Part shown: one piece after another, positions 1 to 8,368 of the stretch
Numbering within the stretch: the stretch's first letter is position 1
How the letters are laid out: the number at the start of each line of letters is the position of its first letter
Assembly: GCA_913062845.1 (NCBI GenBank)
Contig: CAJXVZ010000005.1
Coordinates: 1-64,000, forward strand
Length of the DNA stretch: 64,000 bases
DNA from: an uncultured Psychroflexus sp.
GTDB taxonomy: Bacteria > Bacteroidota > Bacteroidia > Flavobacteriales > Flavobacteriaceae
Direction: 5' to 3'
Notes under the pieces: generated by a model
Database searches by the model: none
What the model was told of the DNA's origin: nothing
What the model saw: the letters and a program-made list of their open reading frames with translations, nothing else
Translations under genes and position numbers: made by a program

Positions 1-72
1 ATTTTAAAATCGTCATAATTTGGAATTTTACTCAATATAATAATTTATATTTACTGGTACAATAACGTAGAA

Positions 73-234
73 TCAAAATATATTAAAAAGCATAACCCAA
101 TCAGGATATTTAAAAGCAAAAACGATATCTGTATAATGATATTTGTAATAAAGAGATATCATTTCATAAATCCAGTATACTGATAATAATATCTGGATTA
201 AGCCTAAAACAATATTGCCATTTTTTTTCAGCAC
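73..234 (-). CDS. possible small membrane protein (weak)
   Basis: A 53-codon frame starting at GTG (234) with a hydrophobic stretch near its start (residues about 6-22, VLGLIQILLSVYW) and many aromatic residues. It begins 6 nt after the stop of the next upstream minus-strand gene, so it could be a co-transcribed membrane protein or the remnant of one. I do not recognise a family, there is no ATG, and the frame could be chance in AT-rich DNA. The rest of 1-72 shows nothing I can name. Confidence 0.22.
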   Translation of the reverse strand: MLKKNGNIVLGLIQILLSVYWIYEMISLYYKYHYTDIVFAFKYPDWVMLFNIF

Positions 235-240
235 AGTGTT

Positions 241-627
241 TTAGCCTGTTTTTTGATTTTCCAACATTGTGAATTTTTGTTTATCAGTCGGCAAAATGTT
301 TACTAATTCAAATCTTTTTTTGTCTAAAACATTGAAATTAACCAGACTTAAATAAAGTTCAACTACTTTTCGGTCAATCATTATTTTTCCACCACGAGCC
401 AAATGTCGGTCAGTTCCATTTTTCTTAATTCCAGAAATCCAATATTCATCTCCATTTTCTAAGTCATAGTAGTTTCCTGCAATTCCCTGAGCGTTGGAGT
501 TTTTAAGAGCTTTTCCATTAAAATAGACAGTTCTGCCAGATTTTGAGAATTCAGCCATTCCAATCCACGCAGGTCCATTATCTCCATATCCGCTTTTTAA
601 TTCAATATATTTTAATTCAGGTTTCAT
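241..627 (-). CDS. conserved hypothetical protein
   Basis: A 128-residue protein with no signal peptide or membrane segment. The central text (GPAWIGMAEFSKSGRTVYF near residues 18-36, then a DEYWISGIKKNG stretch and a GGKIMIDRKVVELYL stretch) matches my memory of a family of unknown function common in Flavobacteriia; no catalytic motif is evident. The ATG at 627 overlaps the 3' end of the broken gene at 617-917 in another frame, the kind of overlap seen between translationally coupled genes, so the two were probably one transcription unit. It lies in the cassette-like accessory patch at the start of the window. Function unknown; it looks intact. Confidence 0.7.
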   Translation of the reverse strand: MKPELKYIELKSGYGDNGPAWIGMAEFSKSGRTVYFNGKALKNSNAQGIAGNYYDLENGDEYWISGIKKNGTDRHLARGGKIMIDRKVVELYLSLVNFNVLDKKRFELVNILPTDKQKFTMLENQKTG

Positions 628-917
628 TTTGCGAGTATATTTTACCGATTGTTAGATTTGGATTCCAATTTCTTAAATCATCGATTTCTTGTTCATTTGG
701 ACTTTCAATCATAACTCCAACATTGGGTTTTCCTTCAACAACTCTCATTCCTGCACCAATCCATTTTTATTTTTCGCAGTAATATTTGTCCATTAAAGTC
801 GAATTTAATAAAATCTCCTGTCATAAATTCTCCATCCAATATATTTCCAGAGAATATAATTCCTCTTCCAGTAATTCTAAAAGTATCGTGAATTTGATAT
901 GTTGCAATATGTTTCAT
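617..917 (-). pseudogene. EF-Tu domain 2-like small protein, frameshifted
   Basis: The first 51 codons from ATG 917 read MKHIATYQIHDTFRITGRG and onward, resembling the beta-barrel domain 2 of EF-Tu-type GTPases (FxITGRGxxxxG) as a free-standing small protein. The frame then stops at 735. Removing one A from the A5 run (T5 at 764-768 on the plus strand) joins it to a second open stretch containing VVEGKPNVGVMIE and IDDLRNWNPNLTI, ending at a TGA at 617-619 and giving about 100 residues. The second half is the expected end of such proteins, so a one-base insertion in a homopolymer is the simplest reading. It could be a real pseudogene, a sequencing error, or less likely a programmed frameshift. 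Confidence 0.72.
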
Positions 918-925
918 CAAATGTG

Positions 926-1063
926 CTACAACGGATTGGGCTATATATAGTGCGGTGCAAATTTGCCCCTTTGCCCATATCTTTAATTCACAAATTTAGC
1001 AAATAATCCCATAACTTAGAGTTTAGTAAAAAATACCGCATTATTTATAGCCTCGTGTTGTAA
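926..1063 (-). other. attC-like palindromic cassette boundary
   Basis: A 138-bp segment bounded by CTACAAC (926-932) and GTTGTAA (1057-1063), that is TACAAC/GTTGTA inverted ends. Just inside are two 18-nt arms, GGCTATATATAGTGCGGT at 939-956 and ACCGCATTATTTATAGCC at 1035-1052, which pair at 16 of 18 positions. Size, inverted ends, long imperfect stem and position between small same-strand genes all fit an integron attC site read on the minus strand. The ends deviate from the classical GTTRRRY core (GTTGTAR), and no integrase is in the window, so this is a structural resemblance rather than a proven site. It is also the only thing seen between the two flanking genes. Confidence 0.5.
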
Positions 1064-1072
1064 AACGTTTTT

Positions 1073-1513
1073 TTATTTCGGCCATATAGGGTTTTCACCG
1101 CTTTTGTCAAATAAATATCCAAATTCAATATCAGTTACTACACCATATTCCACATTCAGTGTTGTCCATTTTTTTTCATTAAAATATGATTTGAAAGTAA
1201 AATAATTTTCTTCGTTCCAATTTTCTTTACTCAAGTTATATGATTTGAAAACGTCTTCGATTTGAATTCCGATAATTGGATTTCCATTGATTTCAATTTT
1301 TGGATTTGCAACTCTTATGTAACCTAATTTCCCACTAAATTCATTGTAGAATGTCAATCTCAATTTAAGCTCATTGTATTGGTAAACTTGATTTTTGTCT
1401 TCGTCATCCTCATCTATGATTATTTTACTCGGTTTACCAATCAAACTCAAAATTTGATTTTCTGACATTCCAAATTTTATGTCATTAATTCCGATTCCAG
1501 GTTTGATTTTCAT
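1073..1513 (-). CDS. hypothetical protein
   Basis: A 146-residue soluble protein without signal peptide. The N-terminus, with GIGINDIKFGMSENQI followed by LIGKP, has the 'xIxFGMS-xxxV-xxLLGxP' look of small proteins found in accessory regions, some of them immunity-type, but I cannot name the family. It is acidic around residues 32-40 (DEDDEDK). It starts 10 nt after the end of the broken gene 1524-1976, so the two form one unit, and it ends 9 nt before the attC-like element, as expected for the last gene of a cassette. Function not assigned. Confidence 0.6.
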   Translation of the reverse strand: MKIKPGIGINDIKFGMSENQILSLIGKPSKIIIDEDDEDKNQVYQYNELKLRLTFYNEFSGKLGYIRVANPKIEINGNPIIGIQIEDVFKSYNLSKENWNEENYFTFKSYFNEKKWTTLNVEYGVVTDIEFGYLFDKSGENPIWPK

Positions 1514-1523
1514 ATAATTTTTT

Positions 1524-1976
1524 TTAACACCATTCTATAATCTTCGTTTTAAAATCGACTGGTGTTGGTCCACCAGAACATCCGCCAATTTCCTCTGCAT
1601 TTCGGTCAGTTTCAGTTTCACCGATAATCCATTTTCCAGACTTATGTTTTAGTAAAATTCCTTCTAATATTATTTTTCCACCAGTTAGAGGTTTTTCCTC
1701 GTTATTATATACAATGATTTTATTTTCAGCTATTATGATTTCAGCAGGTTGATTTTCCATTCGCCCATCAAATTCAGTAAAGTATAACTAATAGGTCATT
1801 TTTTCTTGTGGTATACTGTCGGTTTTTATTAATTCAGTTTTTGGGTACTGTTTTTCAGAGAAGTCAAAATTATCAGTTCTCTTTCCCATAGCAGTTCCAA
1901 TAAAAATCATAATTCCAATTTATACCAAACTCCCAATTCCGAGGATAATTAATATTATATTTAGGACTTTCTTCAA
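1524..1976 (-). pseudogene. membrane-anchored hypothetical protein with two in-frame stops
   Basis: Only the last 78 codons (ATG at 1760) form an open frame, ending in a Cys-containing tail (GGCSGGPTPVDF...IIEWC). Upstream, in the same frame, the DNA encodes a convincing N-terminus from TTG 1976: KKVLNIILIILGIGSLV, a membrane anchor or signal sequence, then a linker with FDFSEKQYPKTELIKTDSIP. Two stops interrupt it, TAA at 1920-1922 inside the hydrophobic segment and TAG at 1788-1790. Reading through both would give about 150 residues. I infer a decayed gene whose ATG 1760 fragment may or may not be made. No family recognised. Confidence 0.6.
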
Positions 1977-1982
1977 AATGTT

Positions 1983-1989
1983 CTACAAC
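1983..1989 (-). other. second cassette-boundary core (GTTGTAG)
   Basis: On the minus strand GTTGTAG at 1989-1983 is followed by AACATTTTGAAG and the start of the broken gene 1524-1976. The attC-like element at 926-1063 is followed by the near-identical GTTGTAG-CACATTTGATG before the next broken gene. Both downstream units therefore begin with the same short text, as cassettes do. No long palindrome accompanies this copy, so it may be the truncated edge of the array next to the TonB receptor gene. Confidence 0.4.
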
Positions 1990-2040
1990 TAGCACATATC
2001 ATTAAAAATACACCACTTTTTAATAAAAACAAACAAAATC

Positions 2041-4419
2041 CTAAAAATCCACAACCACACCAATCGAAGGTAATGGCGAACTGCTGTCTAATTGTTCAAT
2101 CTGAACGACATTTCTTGGCATGATGATGTTACCAGCCTCATCCCGCTGTAAACCATAATTAGGCGGTTCTGGGATTTGTTGGGCTAAGATGTTTTGAATT
2201 TCCAGAAATACATTGAGAGAGAACTTAGCAAAATTCCATTTTTTATCGATTCGTACATCAGTCTGGTTAAAGGCGCTTAACCTGTTTTCACCAAAATTTG
2301 AATAATCAATCAACAGTTCGGGATAGGTATTTTGAGCGTTAGTGGCTTCCACATCAACTTGCGCGAAAGGTGTTCTGCCAATATATCGCATCCTGGTACT
2401 GAGTTCCCAGTTTTTACCAAATTGATAGCCGCCGGTAAAGGTCAATAAATGTCTGCTGTCCCAGGCGCTCGGAAGATAATTATCCTGATCAAAACCTGTA
2501 AATTCACTTCTGAAAAAAGTATAGGCCAATATGGCATAAAAGTCCTTAGACAACTTCTTTTGGTATAAGAATTCCAAACCATATGTTCTGCCCAGTCCGA
2601 CACTGGCCACGGGTTCATTACCCAGTACTTCAAAACCGCCACCAAGATTGGCCAGAGAAATACCATCGGTAACCGATACCGGATAGTCGCGGTATTTTTT
2701 GTAAAAGCCTTCCAGAGAAAACTTGGAATCTCTGTTTGGTAAAAATTCGATGCCTAAAACCGTATGATCGTTTTCAATATAATCTACATTTTGATTGACG
2801 AAGTTTTGGCCGTTGTCCTGAAAACCTAAAACCGTATAAGGCGGTATCTTGTAATACCTGCCCCAGGAGGCGTTGACGCTCCACTTCTGCTCTTCATCTA
2901 AAGCATAAGACACTGAAAAACGCGGACTCAAAGTCGATAATAAATCATTTCCTCCTCTGGTAAAATCATTGGCATCTGCTCTTATTCCAAGAGAAATTCC
3001 AAATCTTTCATTAAAAAAGCGTCGTGATGCCTGTGCATGCATGCCATATCTTATTAAAGATAAATCTGAATTAAAGCTAAAGTTATTGGTAACATCTAAG
3101 GTGTTATTCGTATAGTTGGCCTGCTGAACCACAAAACCGGCTTTGACCTTCCAATCTCCGTAAAAGCGGTTGTAGTTGTATCTCAATTTTATTTCTTGTT
3201 CGGTTGAATTATTCCTAAAAAAGGGATCTGATTGATTAACGTTGTCTTCAAAACGGGTAAAATCATTTTGCAAATAATTGGTGCTGATCGTTGTGGTCAT
3301 AAATCCGGGTACCTCTTTAAATCGTCTTTTCCAGGTTGCCCCGATGGTGTTGGTTCGCTGCTTAATTACCGGTACCTGATCGAGCTGGGCTTGCTGCTCT
3401 GCATCGATATCATCCGGCACATTGATAGAAAAATTGTCGATTGATCCAACACCGGTCAGGTAGATCTCATTATAATCATCAATTTTATGAGTAAACTTGT
3501 ATTGGTAATCCCAGTAATCCGGCAAAAATGGCAAACCGATCACCTGAAACAAAAACTGCAAATAAGAACGCCTTACCGAAACTATAAATGAAGTATCACT
3601 GGCGTCTTTATCGCCCTTAAACAATGGACCTTCAAATGTAAGGGCAGTTTCGCTACTGCTTAACCTGATATTGGTTCTGAAATCTCTGTTGTTTCCATTC
3701 CTTTGGTCAAATTGAAGTATACCGGATAAGGCATTATCGTACTCTGCACCAAAGGCACTGGTTGAAAGCGTTACATTATTAAAAAAGCTCACATTCAGTA
3801 ATCCTACCGGTCCGCCGGCACTTCCCTGTGTGGCAAAGTGGTTAATGTTTGGGATCTCCACACCATCGAGATAATACACATTTTCATTGGGTGCACCACC
3901 ACGAATAATGACATCATTTCTAAATCCACCTATAGAACTGGCCACACCGGGTAAGGATTGCACGACTTTTGCAATATCGTTGTTACCACCGGGATATGTC
4001 GCAATTTCAACAGCAGAAAGCGATTGAATGGACAGTGGCGTTTCTTCCTTTTTTCGAAAGGGATTAGGTTGAATCGTAACCGCTTCGAGTTGAGTAGCTG
4101 TTTCAACCAATTCAAAATTTTCTTCGACATTGCCAACAGATTTGACGATCACATTAAACCTTAAAACCGGTTCGTAACCTACGTAGGAGGCTTTAAGTGT
4201 AACAGGCTTTGTGGGAACATCTTTGATAACATAGTAGCCATCAATATCCGTAACTGCACCAAGTTGTGTATCTAAAACCTGTACCGTTGCTCCAAGAATC
4301 GGCTCTCCGGTTTCAAAATCATAAACATAACCTGACAATTCTCCGGTATCCTGAGCTATAGCAAAAGAACTGATTAAAAAAATATACAGATATCTCAACT
4401 TCAGGTTTAATATCAACAT
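2041..4419 (-). CDS. TonB-dependent outer-membrane receptor with carboxypeptidase-regulatory domain
   Basis: A 792-residue outer-membrane transporter. After a signal peptide ending near AIAQ there is a CarboxypepD_reg-like domain (GELSGYVYDFETGEPILGATV...), a plug domain (around GGFRNDVIIRGGAPNENVYYLDGVEIP, residues about 170-200) and a beta-barrel to the C-terminus, which ends in the aromatic residue Phe. It would import a ligand using TonB/ExbBD energy; the substrate cannot be read from the sequence and no SusD partner is next to it. I chose ATG 4419 rather than the TTG two codons upstream. It follows a SIMPL-domain gene by 16 nt and is probably co-transcribed. An AT-only hairpin at 2001-2024 lies just past its stop. 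Confidence 0.93.
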   Translation of the reverse strand: MLILNLKLRYLYIFLISSFAIAQDTGELSGYVYDFETGEPILGATVQVLDTQLGAVTDIDGYYVIKDVPTKPVTLKASYVGYEPVLRFNVIVKSVGNVEENFELVETATQLEAVTIQPNPFRKKEETPLSIQSLSAVEIATYPGGNNDIAKVVQSLPGVASSIGGFRNDVIIRGGAPNENVYYLDGVEIPNINHFATQGSAGGPVGLLNVSFFNNVTLSTSAFGAEYDNALSGILQFDQRNGNNRDFRTNIRLSSSETALTFEGPLFKGDKDASDTSFIVSVRRSYLQFLFQVIGLPFLPDYWDYQYKFTHKIDDYNEIYLTGVGSIDNFSINVPDDIDAEQQAQLDQVPVIKQRTNTIGATWKRRFKEVPGFMTTTISTNYLQNDFTRFEDNVNQSDPFFRNNSTEQEIKLRYNYNRFYGDWKVKAGFVVQQANYTNNTLDVTNNFSFNSDLSLIRYGMHAQASRRFFNERFGISLGIRADANDFTRGGNDLLSTLSPRFSVSYALDEEQKWSVNASWGRYYKIPPYTVLGFQDNGQNFVNQNVDYIENDHTVLGIEFLPNRDSKFSLEGFYKKYRDYPVSVTDGISLANLGGGFEVLGNEPVASVGLGRTYGLEFLYQKKLSKDFYAILAYTFFRSEFTGFDQDNYLPSAWDSRHLLTFTGGYQFGKNWELSTRMRYIGRTPFAQVDVEATNAQNTYPELLIDYSNFGENRLSAFNQTDVRIDKKWNFAKFSLNVFLEIQNILAQQIPEPPNYGLQRDEAGNIIMPRNVVQIEQLDSSSPLPSIGVVVDF

Positions 4420-4435
4420 GATCAAAATACTTAGA

Positions 4436-5128
4436 TTAATTCAAACTGAAATAAACCGTCACCGTAGCTTCAACCTTTATTTTATCGAAGTTGACATCTA
4501 AAGCTGAATCGTTCATAGATGCCTGCAATACATTTGCACCCATATTTGCTGACCTCATCATAGGATATGTTTGCGTCTGAAGGTCAGAAATAAATATTGC
4601 AGAACCTAGCTCCTGTTCAAGGGGTTTGAGCATCTCCTCTGCCTGTCTTTTTGCTTTTTCAACGGCTTTGCCCTTCAGTTCGATTTTGAGCTCTTCCAAT
4701 TTACTGTACTCAGTTTTGAGTAGTCTGACATTAGAAATATCTTCTTTTTCCAAACCTTTAAAAACACTTCCGGCGACAAGTGCATCAAAAAGAACCAATT
4801 CGTAGGTTTTAATTTTTTGAACATCAGTTTTCTTCAAAAAGTAATCTCTGAAATTACTGGCCATATTGGTAAGCACTAATTGCTTTTTTAAGTCGATTCC
4901 GTTTTTTGAAAGCACCTTTTCCATTCTGTTTTCAAGCTCTTCTACCGAAATTTTTCCATTGGTATCAGCTTCTGATAGCGTGATGGATAAGGTGATTTTA
5001 TCCGCATAAACTTCCTGCGTGTAGGTCGCTTTGGTTTGTAAATGTGGTGTATGGCTTAATTCAAAATTTTGGGCAATTGAAAAATGAGTTATAAAAAAGC
5101 AAATAATGATGATCTTGAAAACTTTCAT
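4436..5128 (-). CDS. SIMPL domain (DUF541) periplasmic protein
   Basis: A 230-residue protein with an N-terminal signal peptide (MKVFKIIIICFFITHFSIAQ) and a SIMPL/DUF541-type body: YADKITLSITLSE, a long amphipathic helix rich in Lys/Glu (LKIELKGKAVEKAKRQAEEML near residues 148-168) and a final VEATVTVYFSL strand. The family is periplasmic or surface-associated with no firm biochemical role. It sits 16 nt upstream of the TonB receptor on the same strand, so the two are likely one operon and it may assist or accompany that receptor (inference). Confidence 0.85.
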   Translation of the reverse strand: MKVFKIIIICFFITHFSIAQNFELSHTPHLQTKATYTQEVYADKITLSITLSEADTNGKISVEELENRMEKVLSKNGIDLKKQLVLTNMASNFRDYFLKKTDVQKIKTYELVLFDALVAGSVFKGLEKEDISNVRLLKTEYSKLEELKIELKGKAVEKAKRQAEEMLKPLEQELGSAIFISDLQTQTYPMMRSANMGANVLQASMNDSALDVNFDKIKVEATVTVYFSLN

Positions 5129-5252
5129 GGTTCATAGTTTAGTTTAAAAATAGAAATATCAACAAAGAAATAAATATTCTTTATTTGATAATTCAACTCT
5201 TTATATAAAGTTATGCTAATTTTGGATTAAAAACAGATCCATTTATAATCCC

Positions 5253-6446
5253 CTATTCAACAATTTTTCCGGATTTATCAATCTTTACCCATTTGCCTAT
5301 GCCCTTGCGGTCTTTTAGTTCTTTATAAGACTTGTAAATTTTAACCTGATTTCTGTCTTCCGGAAAGTCCAGCCTGACCCATGCGTAGCCATTTTCAAAA
5401 TCAGTTGCGCTGGCATATTTTAGTGGTATGATTTCATTTCCCTGTTTGTCAATATACCCAAAGTGGTAGTAATTTCCGATTCTTTTGGAAACTCTGGCAA
5501 AACCTTCAACGAACCAGAAAGCATGATCGTATTTGAAAGGAATGACTGTTTTACCTTTAACATCTATGAATCCTCTCTTGTCATTTTTTTTTGCACTTAT
5601 CAAACCGTCTGTAAAATCACCAAAGTTTTGGTATTTACAAGAAATAACTTCCTTGCCTTTTCGATTTACAAAACCGTAGAAACCTTCTTTATTCTGAACT
5701 TCCATAAGTCCGTTTTTATTGAATGGTAGTCTTAAAGCGCGGTACTTTACAGGTATAGCAATATCGCCTTCAGTGTTTAAGAGTCCTTGGAGATTATCTT
5801 TGGTAGCCAGGATAAAGGACAAATCATTCGAAGGTTGTAGTCTGTATCTTTTGGTAGAATATTTTATCTTGAGATTGTTATCTCTGATTTCATATAAATC
5901 TCCCGATTGCATTATAAAATATTCCTTAGCCTGTACAATGACATCATATTTTCTAGGGAGTACAAAATTCCCTAAACTATCTATCAAACCCAAAGTCCCT
6001 TTACCATAGCTTATTTGTTTGCCAATAAGGTAGTAAGGATAAAAACGTGTACCAAATACAGGATTACCAATCTTGGAACCCATTGTTCTGCTCCGATGAT
6101 GATGTGGTTTACAGATTTCCAAAGATTTTTTTACACTTAGTAATTGTATATCAGATGGCCACTGTCCAAAACGCTTGAGTATTCTTCCTTGACTGTTTCT
6201 AAATAAATAGACATTTTCAGGAGGATTTCCAATTACAGAATTCCAATTGAGCGCTCTGGGCTGTTCAGAATTGAGTTGACTACCCCTGTTTTTGTAAGCC
6301 GAAAAATAGTCTAACTCTACCATTTGCTGGCCTTGACTAAAAGAATAATAGTTGATGATTGGATCAATGTCAAAGTCTTCACCAAAACCCTGTCCACACA
6401 TACTGATACTTATCAGCACACTTAAAATACAAAATTTCAAAATCAT
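5253..6446 (-). CDS. WG-repeat protein, exported
   Basis: About 397 residues from the ATG at 6446, chosen over an upstream in-frame start because MILKFCILSVLISISMCGQG is a good signal peptide on its own. At least five WG-type repeats follow, each with a pattern like 'G-x-x-x-x-G-x-x-V/I-x-P-x-K-Y' (for example GFIDVKGKTVIPFKYD and GYIDKQGNEIIPLKYA). WG repeats form beta-rich surface or periplasmic modules with no known catalysis. The first 120 residues are not repeat-like. It stands alone, 124 nt upstream of the SIMPL gene on the same strand. Function unknown. Confidence 0.85.
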   Translation of the reverse strand: MILKFCILSVLISISMCGQGFGEDFDIDPIINYYSFSQGQQMVELDYFSAYKNRGSQLNSEQPRALNWNSVIGNPPENVYLFRNSQGRILKRFGQWPSDIQLLSVKKSLEICKPHHHRSRTMGSKIGNPVFGTRFYPYYLIGKQISYGKGTLGLIDSLGNFVLPRKYDVIVQAKEYFIMQSGDLYEIRDNNLKIKYSTKRYRLQPSNDLSFILATKDNLQGLLNTEGDIAIPVKYRALRLPFNKNGLMEVQNKEGFYGFVNRKGKEVISCKYQNFGDFTDGLISAKKNDKRGFIDVKGKTVIPFKYDHAFWFVEGFARVSKRIGNYYHFGYIDKQGNEIIPLKYASATDFENGYAWVRLDFPEDRNQVKIYKSYKELKDRKGIGKWVKIDKSGKIVE

Positions 6447-6583
6447 ATAAAATATAATATACCAGACCAAAACCTGTGCCAGATTAAACGAATAAGTGAT
6501 GACTAATGAAAATAAATTATATTTACTTTAGAAGTGTTCATAAATTTAAAAAGAAATAACAACTCAAAAAACCTGTCATTATT

Positions 6584-6591
6584 TATATTTG
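6584..6591 (+). promoter_or_regulatory. Bacteroidota -7 element upstream of dnaX
   Basis: TATATTTG matches the TAnnTTTG consensus exactly and ends 5 nt before the dnaX ATG. That would put the transcript start at or next to the start codon, a leaderless or near-leaderless mRNA. No TTG at the usual 17-23 bp upstream is visible, so the promoter is only half supported. Confidence 0.45.
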
Positions 6592-6595
6592 CCTT

Positions 6596-8368
6596 ATGGA
6601 TCATTTTATAGTTTCTGCGAGAAAATACAGACCTTCCACTTTTGAAGAAGTTGTCGGGCAAAATGCGGTTACAAATACCTTAAAGAACGCTATAGACAAT
6701 AATCATCTGGCACAGGCGCTTTTGTTTACCGGACCTAGAGGTGTTGGGAAAACTTCTTGTGCGCGTATTCTGGCAAAAATGGTCAATGAGCAATCCGGTT
6801 CTGATGTATCTGATTTTGCATTCAATATTTTTGAATTGGATGCGGCTTCAAACAACTCTGTTGATGACATCAGAAATTTAAATGATCAGGTTAGAATTCC
6901 ACCTCAAACCGGCAGTTACAAGGTTTATATTATAGACGAGGTGCACATGCTGTCTTCTTCAGCTTTCAATGCATTTCTGAAAACCCTTGAAGAACCGCCA
7001 AAACACGCCATTTTTATTCTGGCAACAACTGAAAAGCATAAGATCATCCCTACTATATTATCAAGATGTCAGGTCTTTGATTTTAAACGTATTACCATAC
7101 AGGACATAAAAGAGCACTTAAAGTATGTTTCAGAAAAGGAAGGGGTTACCGCTGAGGATGAAGCCCTTCAGATCATTGCTCAAAAATCTGACGGCGCTAT
7201 GCGGGATGCGCTTTCCACTTATGACAGGGTTGTAAGTTATTGCGGTACAAATCTTACCCGCACAGCAGTAGCCGAAAACCTTAATGTACTTGACTTTGAG
7301 ACTTTCCTCAAGGCTTCTGAATACCTTTTGGACAATGATATCCCAAATGTATTGATCTACTTTAACCAGATCCTGGCCAAAGGATACGATGGTCAGCATT
7401 TTATAAGTGGTCTGGCATCGCACTTCAGAGATCTTTTGGTTTGTAAAAATCCATCGACGCTAGAGTTACTGGATGTGAGTGATAAGTCTAAGCAGGAATA
7501 CCTTAAACAGGCTGAAAGCTTTAGTATGACAAAGCTGCTGGAATTTATTGAATTAGCCAATACCTGTGACTTTAACTACAAACTCAGCCAGAACAAACTT
7601 TTACATGTTGAATTATGTTTGATGAAGCTGGCCTCTTTCAATTCGACAGCTACTGAAAAAAAAAAGTCTAATGGCATAATTAAGGCAGATGATGTTCAAA
7701 AAAAGCCTGTTTCTGTAAATTCAAAAAACTCCGAAATTACCGTTGAGGATTCATCAAATATTGAAGAACCCAATACACAAAAACAATCTGAAGAATTAAA
7801 TCAGGAAGAAAACCATACAGAAACAGAAAAAGAAGCTGATCTTCAAAAAGCTGAGAAAACAGCGCAGATCTCTGAAAAAGCAACAAAACCACAAAACGAT
7901 ACTTCTGCAGCAGAGCGCAAAAGCGGATTATCTCTTAAATCTATTCTATATAAGAAAAACCACGTCAACAAGGTTAAAGAAAATCAGAAGGAAGAAGAGG
8001 TAATGGATGAAAATTTCAGCCTTGACGAGTTAAAAAAATCCTGGATAAAATTTGCTGAGATCATAGATAAAAAAGGCGAAAAGCTACTGGCCTCTACACT
8101 GCTTTCTGATATTCCTAAGCTGAAAGACAAAACCATTGTGATCAATATGCCCAATGAAACCATGAAAATTGAAATTCTGCATAATAAAAGCCGGATTTTA
8201 AAATACCTCAGCAATAGTTTAAAAAACACCCATATAGATCTGGAAATTAATGTTTTGGCTTCAGAAAGCAAAAAATTTATGCATACCAGTGAGGAGAAAT
8301 TCAAGCATTTTGTAGAAAAGAATCCCAATATTGAATTACTTAGACAAAAATTAGATTTAGATTTTTAA
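6596..8368 (+). CDS. dnaX: DNA polymerase III tau/gamma subunit
   Basis: A 590-residue clamp-loader ATPase that loads the sliding clamp at the replication fork. Walker A GPRGVGKT is near residue 45, Walker B-type DEVHML and the sensor stretch LATTEKHKIIPTILSRCQ follow, then the lid domain. A low-complexity Lys/Glu/Ser linker (about 350-460) precedes a C-terminal domain (about 470-590) likely to bind the polymerase alpha subunit. The four-cysteine zinc module found in Escherichia coli DnaX between Walker A and the ELDAASNNSVDD stretch is absent and replaced by a short acidic segment, which I recall as normal for Flavobacteriia. miaE starts directly after its stop. Confidence 0.95.
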   Translation: MDHFIVSARKYRPSTFEEVVGQNAVTNTLKNAIDNNHLAQALLFTGPRGVGKTSCARILAKMVNEQSGSDVSDFAFNIFELDAASNNSVDDIRNLNDQVRIPPQTGSYKVYIIDEVHMLSSSAFNAFLKTLEEPPKHAIFILATTEKHKIIPTILSRCQVFDFKRITIQDIKEHLKYVSEKEGVTAEDEALQIIAQKSDGAMRDALSTYDRVVSYCGTNLTRTAVAENLNVLDFETFLKASEYLLDNDIPNVLIYFNQILAKGYDGQHFISGLASHFRDLLVCKNPSTLELLDVSDKSKQEYLKQAESFSMTKLLEFIELANTCDFNYKLSQNKLLHVELCLMKLASFNSTATEKKKSNGIIKADDVQKKPVSVNSKNSEITVEDSSNIEEPNTQKQSEELNQEENHTETEKEADLQKAEKTAQISEKATKPQNDTSAAERKSGLSLKSILYKKNHVNKVKENQKEEEVMDENFSLDELKKSWIKFAEIIDKKGEKLLASTLLSDIPKLKDKTIVINMPNETMKIEILHNKSRILKYLSNSLKNTHIDLEINVLASESKKFMHTSEEKFKHFVEKNPNIELLRQKLDLDF

